Assembly (NCBI GenBank): GCA_963824095.1
Contig: CAWGNS010000007.1
Location: forward strand, 620,001-684,000
Length of the DNA: 64,000 bases
DNA from: JBBDWJ01 sp963824095
GTDB taxonomy: Bacteria > Acidobacteriota > Terriglobia > Bryobacterales > UBA6623
Direction of reading: 5' to 3'
A program made the translations under genes and the position numbers. Of the stretch, positions 49,239 to 58,401 are shown in pieces. The first letter of the stretch is position 1, and the number at the start of each line of letters is the position of its first letter. Below the pieces are notes generated by a model. That model made no database searches and was not told where the DNA came from. It saw nothing but the letters and a program-made list of their open reading frames with translations.

Positions 49239-50411
49239 ATGTACGTCAAGAAACTACGTCTTTTGACTCCGGGGCCCACCCCGCTGTATCCGCCCGCGGT
49301 GCGTGCCATGGCCGGCGCGGATATCCACCACCGCACCGAGGACTTTCGCGTCCTGTCGAAGCAGCTCGCCATCGACCTGAAGTATTTCATGGGGACGGCG
49401 AACGACGTGGCGATCTTCACCTCGTCGGGCACGGGTGCGATGGAAGCGGCGGTGTCGAACCTGTTCTCGAAGGGCGATAAGGTGATCGTGGCGACGGCCG
49501 GCAAGTTCGGCGAGCGTTGGGCGCAGATCACCAAGGCGTATGGGCTCGACGTCACTGTGATCGAGGAACCCTATGGCGAAGCGGTCGCGCCCGGGCGCGT
49601 GGCCGAGACGCTGCGCGCCAACCCGGGCGTGCAAGGCGTGTTCGTGCAGGCCACCGAAACCTCCACCGGCGTTTCGCACGACGTGAAGGCGATGGCCGAA
49701 GCCGTGCGCGCGACCGATGCGATTTTTGTCGTCGACGCCATCACCGGCCTGGGCACCAGCACCCTCGACATCGACGGCTGGGGCCTCGACGTAGTCATCG
49801 GCGGCTCGCAGAAAGCGGTGATGATCCCGCCCGGGCTGGCCTTTGCCGCGGTGAGCCAGAAGGCCTGGGCGCGGCGCGAGAAAGCGCGCCAGCCCTTCTT
49901 CTACTTCGATCTGTACAAGCACGCGCAGGCTTCCGAGAAGGGCGAATCGCCCTTCACCCCGGCCACCTCGCTGCTGCTGGGCCTGGCCGAAGTGCTGCGT
50001 TACATCCGCGAGTTGGGCCGCGAGAACCTCATCGAAAACGCGCAACTGCTGGCGCGCGCCACGCGTGAGGCGGCCCAGGCGATCGGCCTGGAGCTGTTCG
50101 CTAAGACCAACCCCTCGGGCGCGGTCACCTCGATCCGCGCCCCCAAGGGCACCGATTCGGGGCAGATCGTCAAGGCCTTCCGCGAACGCTTTGGCGCCAT
50201 CATCGCCAACGGCCAGGGCTCGATGAAGGGCGAGATTTTCCGCATTGCGCACCTGGGGTATTTCGACTTCGCCGATCTGTTCGCGGTGGTGGCCGAGCTG
50301 GAAGTGATTCTGCACAGCCTGGGCCAGCCGGTCGAGTTCGGCAGCGGCGTGCGCGCCGTGCAGCAGGTCTACGCCGAGGCGGCCAAGCTGAATCCGGTGG
50401 CCGTAGCTTAA
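49239..50411 (+). CDS. Class V aminotransferase (serine/phosphoserine-type, alanine-glyoxylate family)
   Basis: PLP enzyme of 390 residues, starting MYVKKLRLLTPGPTPLYPPA, the motif of the serine-pyruvate/alanine-glyoxylate aminotransferase group. TSSGTGAMEAAVSNLF binds the PLP phosphate, FVVDAITGLGTSTLDIDGWG carries the PLP-ring Asp, and VVIGGSQKAVMIPPGLAFAA holds the Schiff-base Lys. In bacteria that lack a classic SerC, such enzymes next to serA act as phosphohydroxypyruvate aminotransferases; the serA neighbour 196 bases downstream suggests this here. ATG 49239 is chosen over TTG 49215 because it follows AAGG. Confidence 0.88.
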   Translation: MYVKKLRLLTPGPTPLYPPAVRAMAGADIHHRTEDFRVLSKQLAIDLKYFMGTANDVAIFTSSGTGAMEAAVSNLFSKGDKVIVATAGKFGERWAQITKAYGLDVTVIEEPYGEAVAPGRVAETLRANPGVQGVFVQATETSTGVSHDVKAMAEAVRATDAIFVVDAITGLGTSTLDIDGWGLDVVIGGSQKAVMIPPGLAFAAVSQKAWARREKARQPFFYFDLYKHAQASEKGESPFTPATSLLLGLAEVLRYIRELGRENLIENAQLLARATREAAQAIGLELFAKTNPSGAVTSIRAPKGTDSGQIVKAFRERFGAIIANGQGSMKGEIFRIAHLGYFDFADLFAVVAELEVILHSLGQPVEFGSGVRAVQQVYAEAAKLNPVAVA

Positions 50412-50569
50412 AATTCCGGGGCCGGGAGGGCGCGGCGTGCCGTTCCCTCCCCCCGGCCACCCACGCGCGCCGCCGGCACGCGATTTCTGTCCCGAAACAC
50501 CCGCCGGCGAATCGAAAGTCGGCAAACCTGGAGGTTCACGCCGCCAATGGCGCGCGCGGCCTCCGTGCT

Positions 50570-50583
50570 TTCCAACGTTGGAA
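50570..50583 (+). promoter_or_regulatory. Palindrome TTCCAACGTTGGAA upstream of serA
   Basis: A perfect 14-bp palindrome ending 23 bases before the serA ATG, in a 195-base spacer that also contains AACCTGGAGGTT (50525-50536). It may be a repressor or activator site for serA, or a small hairpin. No known regulator is implied. Confidence 0.4.
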
Positions 50584-50606
50584 CCGAATAGCTTCTGATT
50601 GGACCC

Positions 50607-52196
50607 ATGAACATATTGATTGCGGATGCTGTTTCCCCTGCGGCCGTCGATGTCTTTCGCGCGCAGGCGGACTGGAATGTCATCGTCTCGTCTCCCAAGG
50701 AATACGAGGCGCACCTCGCCGAGGCCGATGCGCTGCTGATTCGCAGCGCGGTCAAGGTCACCAGGGAAATTCTCGAGAAAGCGCCCAAGCTGCGCGTCAT
50801 CGGGCGCGCCGGCGTCGGCGTCGACAACGTCGACCAGGAGACCGCCACCTCGCGCGGCGTGGTCGTGATGAACACGCCCGGCGGCAACGCCATCTCGGTC
50901 GCCGAGCACACCCTGGCGCTGATGCTCGCCTTGGCGCGCTCGGTGGCCAACGCCAGCGCCTCGACCAAGGGCGGCAAGTGGGAAAAGAAAAAATTCCTGG
51001 GCAACGAGCTCAACGGGAAAACCCTCGGCGTGGTCGGGCTGGGGAACATCGGCATGCAGGTGGCGCGCCGCGCGCGGCCCTTCGGCATGACCGTGGTCGC
51101 CTGCGATCCGTTCGTGTCGCCGCAACTGGCCAAGGACCTCGGCGTCGAAATGGTCGATCTCGACCGGCTCTATGCCGTGAGCGACTACATCAGCCTGCAC
51201 GTGGCCGTGACGGCCGAAACCAAGAATCTGCTCAACCGCGAGGCGTTCGCGAAGATGAAAGACGGCGTGCGCGTCATCAATTGCGCGCGCGGCGAACTGC
51301 TCGAGGAAGCGGCGCTCGAAGAAGCGCTGAACTCGGGCAAGGTGGCAGGCGCCGCGCTCGACGTGTTCGCCAAGGAGCCGCCCGCCGGCTCGCCGCTGCT
51401 CGAGCACGAAAACGTCGTCGCCACGCCGCACATCGGCGGCTCGACCGAGGAAGCGCAAGAGGCGATCGGCATCCGCATCGCCGAGCAGGTGCGCGACTAC
51501 CTGCGCGACGGCGTCGTGCTCAACGCCGTCAACATGCCCGCGGTCACCGCCGAGCAATACGGCCAGTTGCGTCCCTACCTCGAGCTGGCCGACCGGCTGG
51601 GCTCGTTCGCGGCGCAGATCGCCACAGGGCGGCCCAAGCACGTCCGCATCGTCTACTCCGGCAATTTCGGGGACGCCAACAGCAGCCTGATCCGCAACGC
51701 CGCGCTGAGCGGCATTCTGAACCGCTTTCTGTCGGAGAAGGCCAACCTGATCAACGCCGCCCAGGTAGCGGCGCGGCGCGCCTTCGGCGTCAACGAAGTC
51801 CGCCAAGGCCGGCTGCACTACAGCGACTCACTGACCTTGGCGCTCGAAACCGACGAGGGCGAGCGCGTCGTCGAAGGCACGGTATTTCCCGACGGCTCGC
51901 CGCGTCTGGTGAGCGTCGACGGCATCTACGTCGAGGCCGCCCTGACCGGGCACCTGGTGTTCATGAAGAACGACGACGTGCCGGGCGTGATCGGCCGCGT
52001 GGGTAGTATCCTGGGCGCCAACAAGATCAACATCGCCGACTTTTCGCTGGGCCGAGGCAACGGAGTGTCGGCCAACGGGCCGGCTGTAGCCATCGCGGTG
52101 GTACGCATCGACGAAGCGCTGCCGAAGAAGGTGCTGGATGAGCTGCTGGCGCTCGAAGCCGTGCAGTTTTCGCGCCCGGTCGAGTTGCTGGGCTGA
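50607..52196 (+). CDS. serA: D-3-phosphoglycerate dehydrogenase (SerA)
   Basis: NAD-dependent first enzyme of serine synthesis, 529 residues, the long type with an ASB (intervening) and ACT domain. NAD-binding GVVGLGNIGMQVARRARPFG is near residue 148. The catalytic Arg is in VINCARGELLEEAAL, Glu in VFAKEPPAGSPLLEH and His in VATPHIGGSTEEAQ. The C-terminal ACT domain LVFMKNDDVPGVIGRVGSIL suggests serine feedback control. It follows the class V aminotransferase; together they give phosphoserine. Confidence 0.96.
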   Translation: MNILIADAVSPAAVDVFRAQADWNVIVSSPKEYEAHLAEADALLIRSAVKVTREILEKAPKLRVIGRAGVGVDNVDQETATSRGVVVMNTPGGNAISVAEHTLALMLALARSVANASASTKGGKWEKKKFLGNELNGKTLGVVGLGNIGMQVARRARPFGMTVVACDPFVSPQLAKDLGVEMVDLDRLYAVSDYISLHVAVTAETKNLLNREAFAKMKDGVRVINCARGELLEEAALEEALNSGKVAGAALDVFAKEPPAGSPLLEHENVVATPHIGGSTEEAQEAIGIRIAEQVRDYLRDGVVLNAVNMPAVTAEQYGQLRPYLELADRLGSFAAQIATGRPKHVRIVYSGNFGDANSSLIRNAALSGILNRFLSEKANLINAAQVAARRAFGVNEVRQGRLHYSDSLTLALETDEGERVVEGTVFPDGSPRLVSVDGIYVEAALTGHLVFMKNDDVPGVIGRVGSILGANKINIADFSLGRGNGVSANGPAVAIAVVRIDEALPKKVLDELLALEAVQFSRPVELLG

Positions 52197-52434
52197 GGAC
52201 CGCACCAGGCCGCATCGGGTTTCTTGACGGCTTGGTGCTAAACGCGGGCGCGGTTCGGACGAACGCGGGCCGGGCTTCACTCACGCTCACGGCCGCCGCT
52301 CGATCGCCGCGACTCACGCTTGCGGTTACGGTTCGCTGGGAACTGCGTCGCGCGAACCACACCGCCTCGCCTACGCCCGCAACGCAAACGCCGCCACCCT
52401 CGGCGCTGCCATAATGAACACAGGAATCGATTTC

Positions 52435-53973
52435 ATGCCACGACCAAGGCCTTTTGTACTCACCATCATGGACGGCTGGGGACACAACCCCGACCCCAAA
52501 AACAATGCGGTCGCGATGGCGCGCACGCCCAACTTCGACCGCCTCTGGGAGCAGTTTCCGCATACCTACATCCGCACCGACGGCCCCTTTGTGGGCCTGC
52601 CCGAAGGCCAGATGGGCAACAGCGAAGTCGGCCACCTCAACATCGGCGCCGGGCGCATCATCAAGATGGACGTCACGCGCCTCGACGACATGATCGAGAG
52701 CGGCGAGTTGTTCCGCGACAAAGTGCTGCAGGGCGCCATGGAGCAGGGCCGCAAGAAGCAGCTTCATCTGATGGGGCTGTGCAGCCAGGGCGGTGTCCAT
52801 TCGCAGATCACGCACCTCTACGCGCTGCTCCAGATGGCCAAGCAACAGGGCGTCGAACGCGTCTACGTGCACTGCTTCATGGACGGCCGCGACAAGCCGC
52901 CCCAAAGCGGCGTCGGCTACATCGAAGAGCTGCAGCAGAAGATCCGCGAAATCGGCGTCGGCAAAATCGCCACCATCAGCGGGCGCTACTACGCCATGGA
53001 CCGCGACAAGCGCTGGGAGCGCGTCGAGAAGGCCTACAACGCCATGGTGCTCGGCGAGGGCAAGCAGTCGAAGGATCCCGCCGCGGTGATGCGCGCTTCT
53101 TATCAGGAGGGCGTCACCGACGAGTTCGTCGTGCCCACCGTGATCGTCGACGAGTCGGGCCAGCCCACCGCGCGCATCCAGGACGAAGACGCGGTGATCT
53201 TTTTCAACTATCGCGCCGACCGCGCCCGCCAGATGTCGCACGCCCTCAACGACCCCAGCCTCGAACGCCCCTCGCGCGAGAGCATGCCGAAGAAGCTGCA
53301 CTTCGTCACCATGACGCAATACGACAGGGCGTTCGACTTTCCGCACGTGCTGACCCCTCACATCCCCGAAAGGATCTTGGGCGAGGTCGTCTCGGCGCAG
53401 GGCTGGCGCAATCTGCGGACGGCGGAAACCGAAAAGTATCCGCACGTGACCTACTTCTTCAACGGCGGGCGTGAAAAACCGTTCGACGGCGAAGAGCGCG
53501 AGATGGTCCCCTCGCCGAAAGTCGCGACCTACGACCTGCAACCGGAGATGAGCGCCGCCGGCGTTTGCGACATCGTCGTCAAGGGGATTGAGAGCGGCAG
53601 CTTCGACCTGATCGTGGTCAACTTCGCCAACGGCGACATGGTCGGCCACACCGGTAACATCGCGGCGGCGGTGAAGGCCGTCGAGACCGTCGATGGCTGT
53701 CTGGCCCGCATCCGCGAACCGCTCGAACGCCAGGGCGGCGCCTGGATCGTCACGGCCGATCACGGCAACGCCGACCTGATGGTCGACCCGGCCACCGGCC
53801 AGCCGCACACCTATCACACGACGTTCCCGGTGCCGCTGGTCCTGATGAGCGAATTCCAGGGCAAGCTGCGCGAAGGCGGCTCGCTACGTGACATTGCCCC
53901 AACCATACTCGGGGTGCTCGGAGTCGAGCAACCCGCCGAGATGACCGGCCAGGACCTGCGAATCCTTGCCTAG
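52435..53973 (+). CDS. gpmI: 2,3-bisphosphoglycerate-independent phosphoglycerate mutase (GpmI)
   Basis: Mn-dependent glycolytic enzyme interconverting 3- and 2-phosphoglycerate; 512 residues from ATG 52435, which has AGGA at proper spacing (an in-frame ATG at 52414 lacks one). Metal site Asp in VLTIMDGWGHNPDP, the catalytic Ser in QMGNSEVGHLNIGAGR, the substrate region SQGGVHSQITHLYALL, FMDGRDKPPQSG, and the C-terminal metal-binding NGDMVGHTGN and VTADHGNADLM. The supply of 3-phosphoglycerate links it to the adjacent serine genes. The SQGGVHS site differs from the usual S(D/N)GGVHSH. Confidence 0.95.
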   Translation: MPRPRPFVLTIMDGWGHNPDPKNNAVAMARTPNFDRLWEQFPHTYIRTDGPFVGLPEGQMGNSEVGHLNIGAGRIIKMDVTRLDDMIESGELFRDKVLQGAMEQGRKKQLHLMGLCSQGGVHSQITHLYALLQMAKQQGVERVYVHCFMDGRDKPPQSGVGYIEELQQKIREIGVGKIATISGRYYAMDRDKRWERVEKAYNAMVLGEGKQSKDPAAVMRASYQEGVTDEFVVPTVIVDESGQPTARIQDEDAVIFFNYRADRARQMSHALNDPSLERPSRESMPKKLHFVTMTQYDRAFDFPHVLTPHIPERILGEVVSAQGWRNLRTAETEKYPHVTYFFNGGREKPFDGEEREMVPSPKVATYDLQPEMSAAGVCDIVVKGIESGSFDLIVVNFANGDMVGHTGNIAAAVKAVETVDGCLARIREPLERQGGAWIVTADHGNADLMVDPATGQPHTYHTTFPVPLVLMSEFQGKLREGGSLRDIAPTILGVLGVEQPAEMTGQDLRILA

Positions 53974-54084
53974 AAACGGATCGAAACGAGCGCGCCGAAG
54001 GCTCAAAGCCCGCCGCACGCCGTGCCGGGCCTACTTTCGCCTCGCCCGGGAACCCGCTTCCGCGGTACTCTAAAACCCGTTTGT

Positions 54085-54090
54085 TACAAT
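54085..54090 (+). promoter_or_regulatory. -10-like TACAAT before the 54118 gene
   Basis: TTGTTACAATG holds a good -10 TACAAT 27 bases before the ATG at 54118, in a locally AT-rich stretch. No clear -35 lies 16-18 bases upstream, so it is only a candidate. Confidence 0.4.
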
Positions 54091-54117
54091 GACATACGCA
54101 AATCGAATTTAGCTTGA

Positions 54118-54921
54118 ATGTCCCAAGAAACCAAGCTCTCCGTGGAATCGTTCGCCGCTCAATGCGGCGGCCAGATGGTTCCCCTCGGTAATTCCATCAG
54201 CTACTTCGCGGCCTTCCCACTGAAGGAAGACGAGCTGCGGCGTCTGTTGTTCGATCCGGTCGCCGCCGTGCCGCCCAGTCTTGCCGGGACCATTCCCAAG
54301 CTGCGCATCGTGCTGGTGCCCTATCTGGAGAAGGCCGGCGGCAAGGAAAACAGCGACGGCGCGTCGCAGAACAACTCCGGACGCGCCAAGAACGGCACTC
54401 GCCCACTTGAGCTGGTCGCCTTCGAGCGGCCCGCGCAGAACCGCCGCCTGCTCTCGGCGGTCACCGAAGTCGACGGCGAAACCTTTCTGTTCCTGGGCGT
54501 AAGAGACGAAGAGGTCGCCGACTACCACTACACCTTCTACGTCAACATCGCCGAACTGATCGCGCGACGCTCCGACGGGCCGGCTGTCGAGCGCTTTTTC
54601 GAGCTGCTGCGCGGCGAGCTCAAAAGCGACACTCACGGCGAGATCGACGAGAAGAGCTGGCGCATGAAGGAACAGCTCATCCGCCGCCAAAGCGACCTCG
54701 GCAAAGACACCAAGCTGCGCCAGGGCTATTTCCGCCAGGCGCTCGAAGACACTCTGACGCTCTACCTGCACGGCCTGTGCTGCGACATCGACGTCGATTC
54801 GGGCCCGCGTCAGTTGGCCAGCCGTCACATCCGCCGCCGCCTCGAGCTGCTGCGCGAGCTCTGGCCGCCGCCCGCCGGTTTCGCGCTGTTCCCCGAGGAA
54901 CTGTCGGACCACCGTAAGTAA
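54118..54921 (+). CDS. Conserved-looking cytoplasmic protein of unknown function
   Basis: 267 residues without a signal peptide or membrane helix. I do not recognise a family. The N-terminal half is mixed alpha/beta (GNSISYFAAFPLKEDELRRL, KLRIVLVPYLEKAGGKENSD), with a low-complexity Asn/Gly/Ser insert near residue 80, then LLSAVTEVDGETFLFLGVRD and VADYHYTFYVNIAELIARRS. The C-terminal part is helical and charged (SKW-like KSWRMKEQLIRRQSDLGKDT, DTLTLYLHGLCCDIDVDSGP). Thirteen bases separate it from the epimerase-like gene, so the two probably form an operon. It may be an accessory of the following enzymes; that is a guess from position. Confidence 0.6.
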   Translation: MSQETKLSVESFAAQCGGQMVPLGNSISYFAAFPLKEDELRRLLFDPVAAVPPSLAGTIPKLRIVLVPYLEKAGGKENSDGASQNNSGRAKNGTRPLELVAFERPAQNRRLLSAVTEVDGETFLFLGVRDEEVADYHYTFYVNIAELIARRSDGPAVERFFELLRGELKSDTHGEIDEKSWRMKEQLIRRQSDLGKDTKLRQGYFRQALEDTLTLYLHGLCCDIDVDSGPRQLASRHIRRRLELLRELWPPPAGFALFPEELSDHRK

Positions 54922-54934
54922 CCACGAAAAATCA

Positions 54935-55954
54935 ATGCAAAGCGAACAGGAACTCGACGAAGCTCTGTCCCGCCCAACGCCCGCCGATGTGGAGGCGCTC
55001 TCCCAAATGGAGGGCGACCTGCTGATTCTGGGCGTTTCGGGCAAGATGGGCCCCAGCATGGCGTCGTTGGCGCGGCGCGCCTGCGAGCAGGCCGGCGTCT
55101 CCAAACGCATCATCGGGGCGTCGCGATTTTCCAACCCCGCCACGCGCCAGGCGATCGAGGCGCTGGGGGTCGAGGCCGTGGTCTGCGACCTGCTCGACCG
55201 CGCCAGCCTCGAGCAACTGCCCGACTGCCCCAACGTGCTGTTCATGGTCGGCCAGAAATTCGGCACCGCCAGCGGCAAGCAGGCCGAGACCTGGGCGACC
55301 AACACCTACGCTCCCGCGATCGCCGCCGAGCGTTTTCGCAACTCGCGCATCGTGGCGTTTTCGACGGGCAACGTGTATCCCTTCACGCCGGTGGCGAAGG
55401 GCGGGCCGCTCGAAACCGACCCCACCGGGCCGGTCGGCGAATACGCGCAGTCGGCGCTGGGGCGCGAGCGCATGTTCGAATATTTTTCGCTGCGCCATGG
55501 AACGCCCACTGCGATCCTGCGGCTGAACTATGCCAACGAGCTGCGCTACGGCGTGCTGCACGACGTCGCCGAACGCGTCTACGAGCGCCAGCCGATCGAT
55601 CTGTCGATGGGCTTCGTCAACGTGATCTGGCAGCGCGACGCCAATTCGGTGGCCCTGCGCGCCTTCGCGCACTGCGCCTCGCCCCCGCTGGTGATCAACC
55701 TGACCGGCGTCGAAACGCTCTCGGTGCGCACGATGGCCGAACGCTTCGGAGCCGTGTGGGGCATCCAGCCGGTTTTCGAGGGCCGCGAACAGGAGAACGC
55801 GCTGCTCAGCAACGCCCGACGCTGCGAGCAAACTTTCGGTCCGCCGCAAGTCTCGGTCGACCAGATGGTGGAATGGATCGCCGCCTGGGTCGCCCGCGGC
55901 GGCCGCAGCCTGGGCAAGCCAACCCACTACGAGGAGCGCAAAGGCGCCTTCTAA
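54935..55954 (+). CDS. NAD-dependent epimerase/dehydratase-like protein
   Basis: 339-residue extended-SDR-like protein with a Rossmann start LLILGVSGKMGPSMASLARR at about residues 29-48, the acidic/conserved VEAVVCDLLDRASLEQLPDC, and FSTGNVYPFTPVAKGG (Ser-Thr with catalytic-type region). In place of the usual YxxxK the sequence reads VGEYAQSALGRERMFEYF: the Tyr is there but the Lys is replaced, so the usual oxidoreductase chemistry may be lost or altered. A 55-residue N-terminal region precedes the Rossmann fold. It lies in a cluster with a DHDPS-like gene; the pair suggests sugar-acid catabolism or a related pathway. Confidence 0.7.
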   Translation: MQSEQELDEALSRPTPADVEALSQMEGDLLILGVSGKMGPSMASLARRACEQAGVSKRIIGASRFSNPATRQAIEALGVEAVVCDLLDRASLEQLPDCPNVLFMVGQKFGTASGKQAETWATNTYAPAIAAERFRNSRIVAFSTGNVYPFTPVAKGGPLETDPTGPVGEYAQSALGRERMFEYFSLRHGTPTAILRLNYANELRYGVLHDVAERVYERQPIDLSMGFVNVIWQRDANSVALRAFAHCASPPLVINLTGVETLSVRTMAERFGAVWGIQPVFEGREQENALLSNARRCEQTFGPPQVSVDQMVEWIAAWVARGGRSLGKPTHYEERKGAF

Positions 55955-56088
55955 AGGCACAACAGAATCCGAGCCGCGCGCGTCAGCAAGCGGTGGCTGC
56001 TAGCGGTTCCATCCCTCGAAGGGCTTAGAACGCTTCGCGGCAACTAAAATCACGGCCACGCACAGACCAGCAACCAAGCCACAACACT

Positions 56089-57165
56089 ATGCCCAACCGC
56101 TTGCCGATGCCGCCCAAAGAAGTTCTCGAAAGTCTCCGCAAGGGCGGCGTGATCCCCGCCCACCCGCTGGCGCTCGACAGCAGCCGTAAGCTCGACGAGC
56201 GCCGCCAGCGCGCGCTGACCCGCTACTACATGGCGTCGGGCGCGGACGGCCTGGCGGTGGGCGTCCACACCACGCAGTTCGCGATCCGCGAGGCCAAGGT
56301 CGGCCTGTTCCGGCCCGTCCTCGAGCTCGCCGCCGAGACGATGACCCAGCATCAGCCGCCCAAGCGCCTGCCGATCGTGCGCGTCGCCGGCATCTGCGGC
56401 GACACCCGCCAGGCCGTGGCCGAAGCGCGCCTCGCCGCCGACCTGGGCTACCACATCGGCCTGCTCAGCCTCGGCGCACTCTCCAAAGCGCCGCTCGACA
56501 AGCTGATCGAGCACGCCCGCGCGGTTTCCGAAGTGGTGCCGCTGATGGGTTTCTATCTGCAGCCTTCGGTCGGCGGCCGTGTTCTCGGCTTCGATTTCTG
56601 GCGCCGTTTCGTCGAGATCGAAAACGTCGTCGCCGTCAAGATGGCGCCGTTCAACCGCTACCAGACGCTCGACGTGGTGCGCGCCGTGGTCGAAACCGGC
56701 CGCGCCCAGGACGTCGCGCTTTACACCGGCAACGACGACAACATCATTAACGACCTGCTGACCCTGTTCCAATTCGCGGAAACCGCGGAGCCGGTGCGTA
56801 TCGTCGGCGGGCTGCTCGGCCACTGGGCCGTGTGGACCAACCGCGCCGTCGCGCACCTGATGGAATGCCGCCGCATCATCGTGCAGCAGCGCATCCCGAT
56901 TCCGCAGCGCATGCTGACGCTCAATGCGCAGGTGACCGACTCGAACGCCGCCTTCTTCGACCCCGCCCACGCCTTCGCCGGCTGCATCGCGGGCATTCAC
57001 GAAGTGCTGCGCCGCCAGGGCCTGCTCGAAGGCATCTGGTGCCTCGACCCCAAGGAAACCCTCTCGCCGGGCCAGATGGAAGAAATCGACCGCGTCTACG
57101 CCGCCTACCCGCACCTCAACGACGACCTCTTCATCCAAGAGCACCGCGATTTCTGGATGAGCTAG
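56089..57165 (+). CDS. Dihydrodipicolinate synthase-like TIM-barrel lyase
   Basis: 358 residues of the N-acetylneuraminate lyase/DHDPS superfamily type: class I Schiff-base aldolases. YYMASGADGLAVGVHTTQFA corresponds to the substrate-loop strand, LPIVRVAGICGDTRQAVAEA and LGYHIGLLSLGALSKAPLDK follow, MGFYLQPSVGGRVLGFDFWR is in the position of the catalytic Tyr strand, and VVAVKMAPFNRYQTLDVVRA holds the Schiff-base Lys. It is longer than the usual 290-residue DHDPS because of a C-terminal extension. In this neighbourhood a role in keto-sugar or uronate breakdown is more likely than lysine synthesis; substrate unknown. Confidence 0.78.
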   Translation: MPNRLPMPPKEVLESLRKGGVIPAHPLALDSSRKLDERRQRALTRYYMASGADGLAVGVHTTQFAIREAKVGLFRPVLELAAETMTQHQPPKRLPIVRVAGICGDTRQAVAEARLAADLGYHIGLLSLGALSKAPLDKLIEHARAVSEVVPLMGFYLQPSVGGRVLGFDFWRRFVEIENVVAVKMAPFNRYQTLDVVRAVVETGRAQDVALYTGNDDNIINDLLTLFQFAETAEPVRIVGGLLGHWAVWTNRAVAHLMECRRIIVQQRIPIPQRMLTLNAQVTDSNAAFFDPAHAFAGCIAGIHEVLRRQGLLEGIWCLDPKETLSPGQMEEIDRVYAAYPHLNDDLFIQEHRDFWMS

Positions 57166-57190
57166 CGCAGCAAACAACCTCACCCACCCA

Positions 57191-57222
57191 AACAACAGAG
57201 CCGCGCGCGTAAGCAAGCGGCG
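57191..57222. repeat. Family B repeat
   Basis: AACAGAGCCGCGCGCGTAAGC then AAGCGGCGG, a degenerate family B copy in the 203-base spacer before 57369. A similar one is near 55971 (CGAGCCGCGCGCGTCAGCAA). No gene is supported here. Confidence 0.5.
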
Positions 57223-57368
57223 GCCTGACCCGCTCAATCCCCAACCACCGCCGGCCCAAAACGCCCCCACCGCCACAATCAACCGCCACCTCGCCCCAGG
57301 CCGCGCCAGCGCACCTCCGCCCGTCCCCTGCGCTCCCACCCCGCCGTCCGCTACGATAAAACAACGCA

Positions 57369-57752
57369 ATGGAAACCCGCCCGTACTTCCTCTGCGGCGA
57401 CATCCTGTGCAACACGCTCCTCGGCGCCATCCTCGGCGCCGTCGCCGCCGTCGTCGTCGACGGCCGCTGGCCGATGCTGCTCGCGATGGTGTTGGGCATG
57501 GCCGTGGGTATGGCCCTCTCGGTCGTACTCGGCGTGTTCTGCGGTATTCTCTTCGGAGCCTTCGAGCTGATGATCCCGATGATGCTCACCGGCATGTTGG
57601 CGGGAATGACGCTACCGATGCGGGCCGCGATGCAGCCGCTCGCGCCGCTGGCCGGCGCCGGACTGGGAGCGGCGATCGGGTTGCTGAGCCTGGCGGCCAC
57701 CTACATTCTCAACGCGTTCCTACGCGGCAAGGAGCGGCAGTGGACAGCCTAA
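57369..57752 (+). CDS. Small glycine/alanine-rich integral membrane protein
   Basis: 127 residues, almost entirely hydrophobic, with about four helices (NTLLGAILGAVAAVVVDGRW, PMLLAMVLGMAVGMALSVVL, MIPMMLTGMLAGMTLPMRAA, GAGLGAAIGLLSLAATYILN). The N-terminus METRPYFLCGDILCN has two Cys. No family recognised. Its end overlaps the GTG of the methyltransferase gene by 13 bases, suggesting co-expression. Confidence 0.65.
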   Translation: METRPYFLCGDILCNTLLGAILGAVAAVVVDGRWPMLLAMVLGMAVGMALSVVLGVFCGILFGAFELMIPMMLTGMLAGMTLPMRAAMQPLAPLAGAGLGAAIGLLSLAATYILNAFLRGKERQWTA

Positions 57753-58339
57753 CGCGCGAAAAATGGAATCGCGCCGCGCGCACCTTCGATCTGTTCAGCG
57801 GCGGCGCCGAGAAACGCTGGGCCGACGCCAAGCGCGAGTTCTTCACCCCGATGCATGGCCGGGTGCTGTTCCTGGCGGCGGGAACCGGCCTCGACTTTCG
57901 GTTCTTCCCGCCCGGCCGCGAGATCATCGCCATCGACATCAGTCCGCAAATGCTCGAACGCGCGCGCCCCCGCGCCGAGGCCTACTCCGGCCGCCTCGAC
58001 CTGCGCGAGATGGACGTCCACGACCTCGATTTCCCCGACGAGACCTTCGACCAGGTTTTCACCGCCTGCACTTTCTGTTCGGTCCCCGACCCCGTTCACG
58101 GCCTTGGCCAACTGCACCGCGCGCTTAAGAAGGGCGGCGAACTGCGCATGTTCGAGCACACCGGCAGCCGCTGGTTTCCCTTCAGCACAATGCTCCACTT
58201 GGTAACGCCCATCACCCGCCGCGGCGGTCCGGACCTGGACCGCCCGACCGTGGCGAACGTACAGAAAGCGGGCTTCGCGATCCGCGAAGTGTGCAATCTC
58301 TACCTGGATGTTGTGAAAACGATCGTGGCCGTCAAATAA
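57740..58339 (+). CDS. Class I SAM-dependent methyltransferase
   Basis: 199 residues from GTG 57740 (ribosome-binding site AAGGAG). SAM motif I FLAAGTGLDFRFFPPGREII is atypical (AGTGLD instead of xGxGxG), followed by AIDISPQMLERARPRAEAYS, motif II-like DVHDLDFPDETFDQVFTACT and LHRALKKGGELRMFEHTGSR. It belongs to the ubiquinone/menaquinone-methyltransferase-like (UbiE/Methyltransf_11) class. Substrate unknown. Overlap with the preceding membrane protein gene suggests coupled translation. Confidence 0.82.
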   Translation: MDSLTREKWNRAARTFDLFSGGAEKRWADAKREFFTPMHGRVLFLAAGTGLDFRFFPPGREIIAIDISPQMLERARPRAEAYSGRLDLREMDVHDLDFPDETFDQVFTACTFCSVPDPVHGLGQLHRALKKGGELRMFEHTGSRWFPFSTMLHLVTPITRRGGPDLDRPTVANVQKAGFAIREVCNLYLDVVKTIVAVK

Positions 58340-58401
58340 GGACTGCATCAGCGAGAAACGGCAAACCGATCAACGGTAAACGGATAAACCGTCGACCGAT
58401 C

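Noticed and set aside
50412..50606. Riboswitch ahead of serA
   Set aside because: The spacer has small palindromes but no consensus of a riboswitch class that I can recognise by eye.
49254..51818. An 854-codon open frame on the minus strand
   Set aside because: It lies antisense to the aminotransferase and serA. Its translation is Arg/Gly/His-rich without any domain, as expected opposite high-GC genes.
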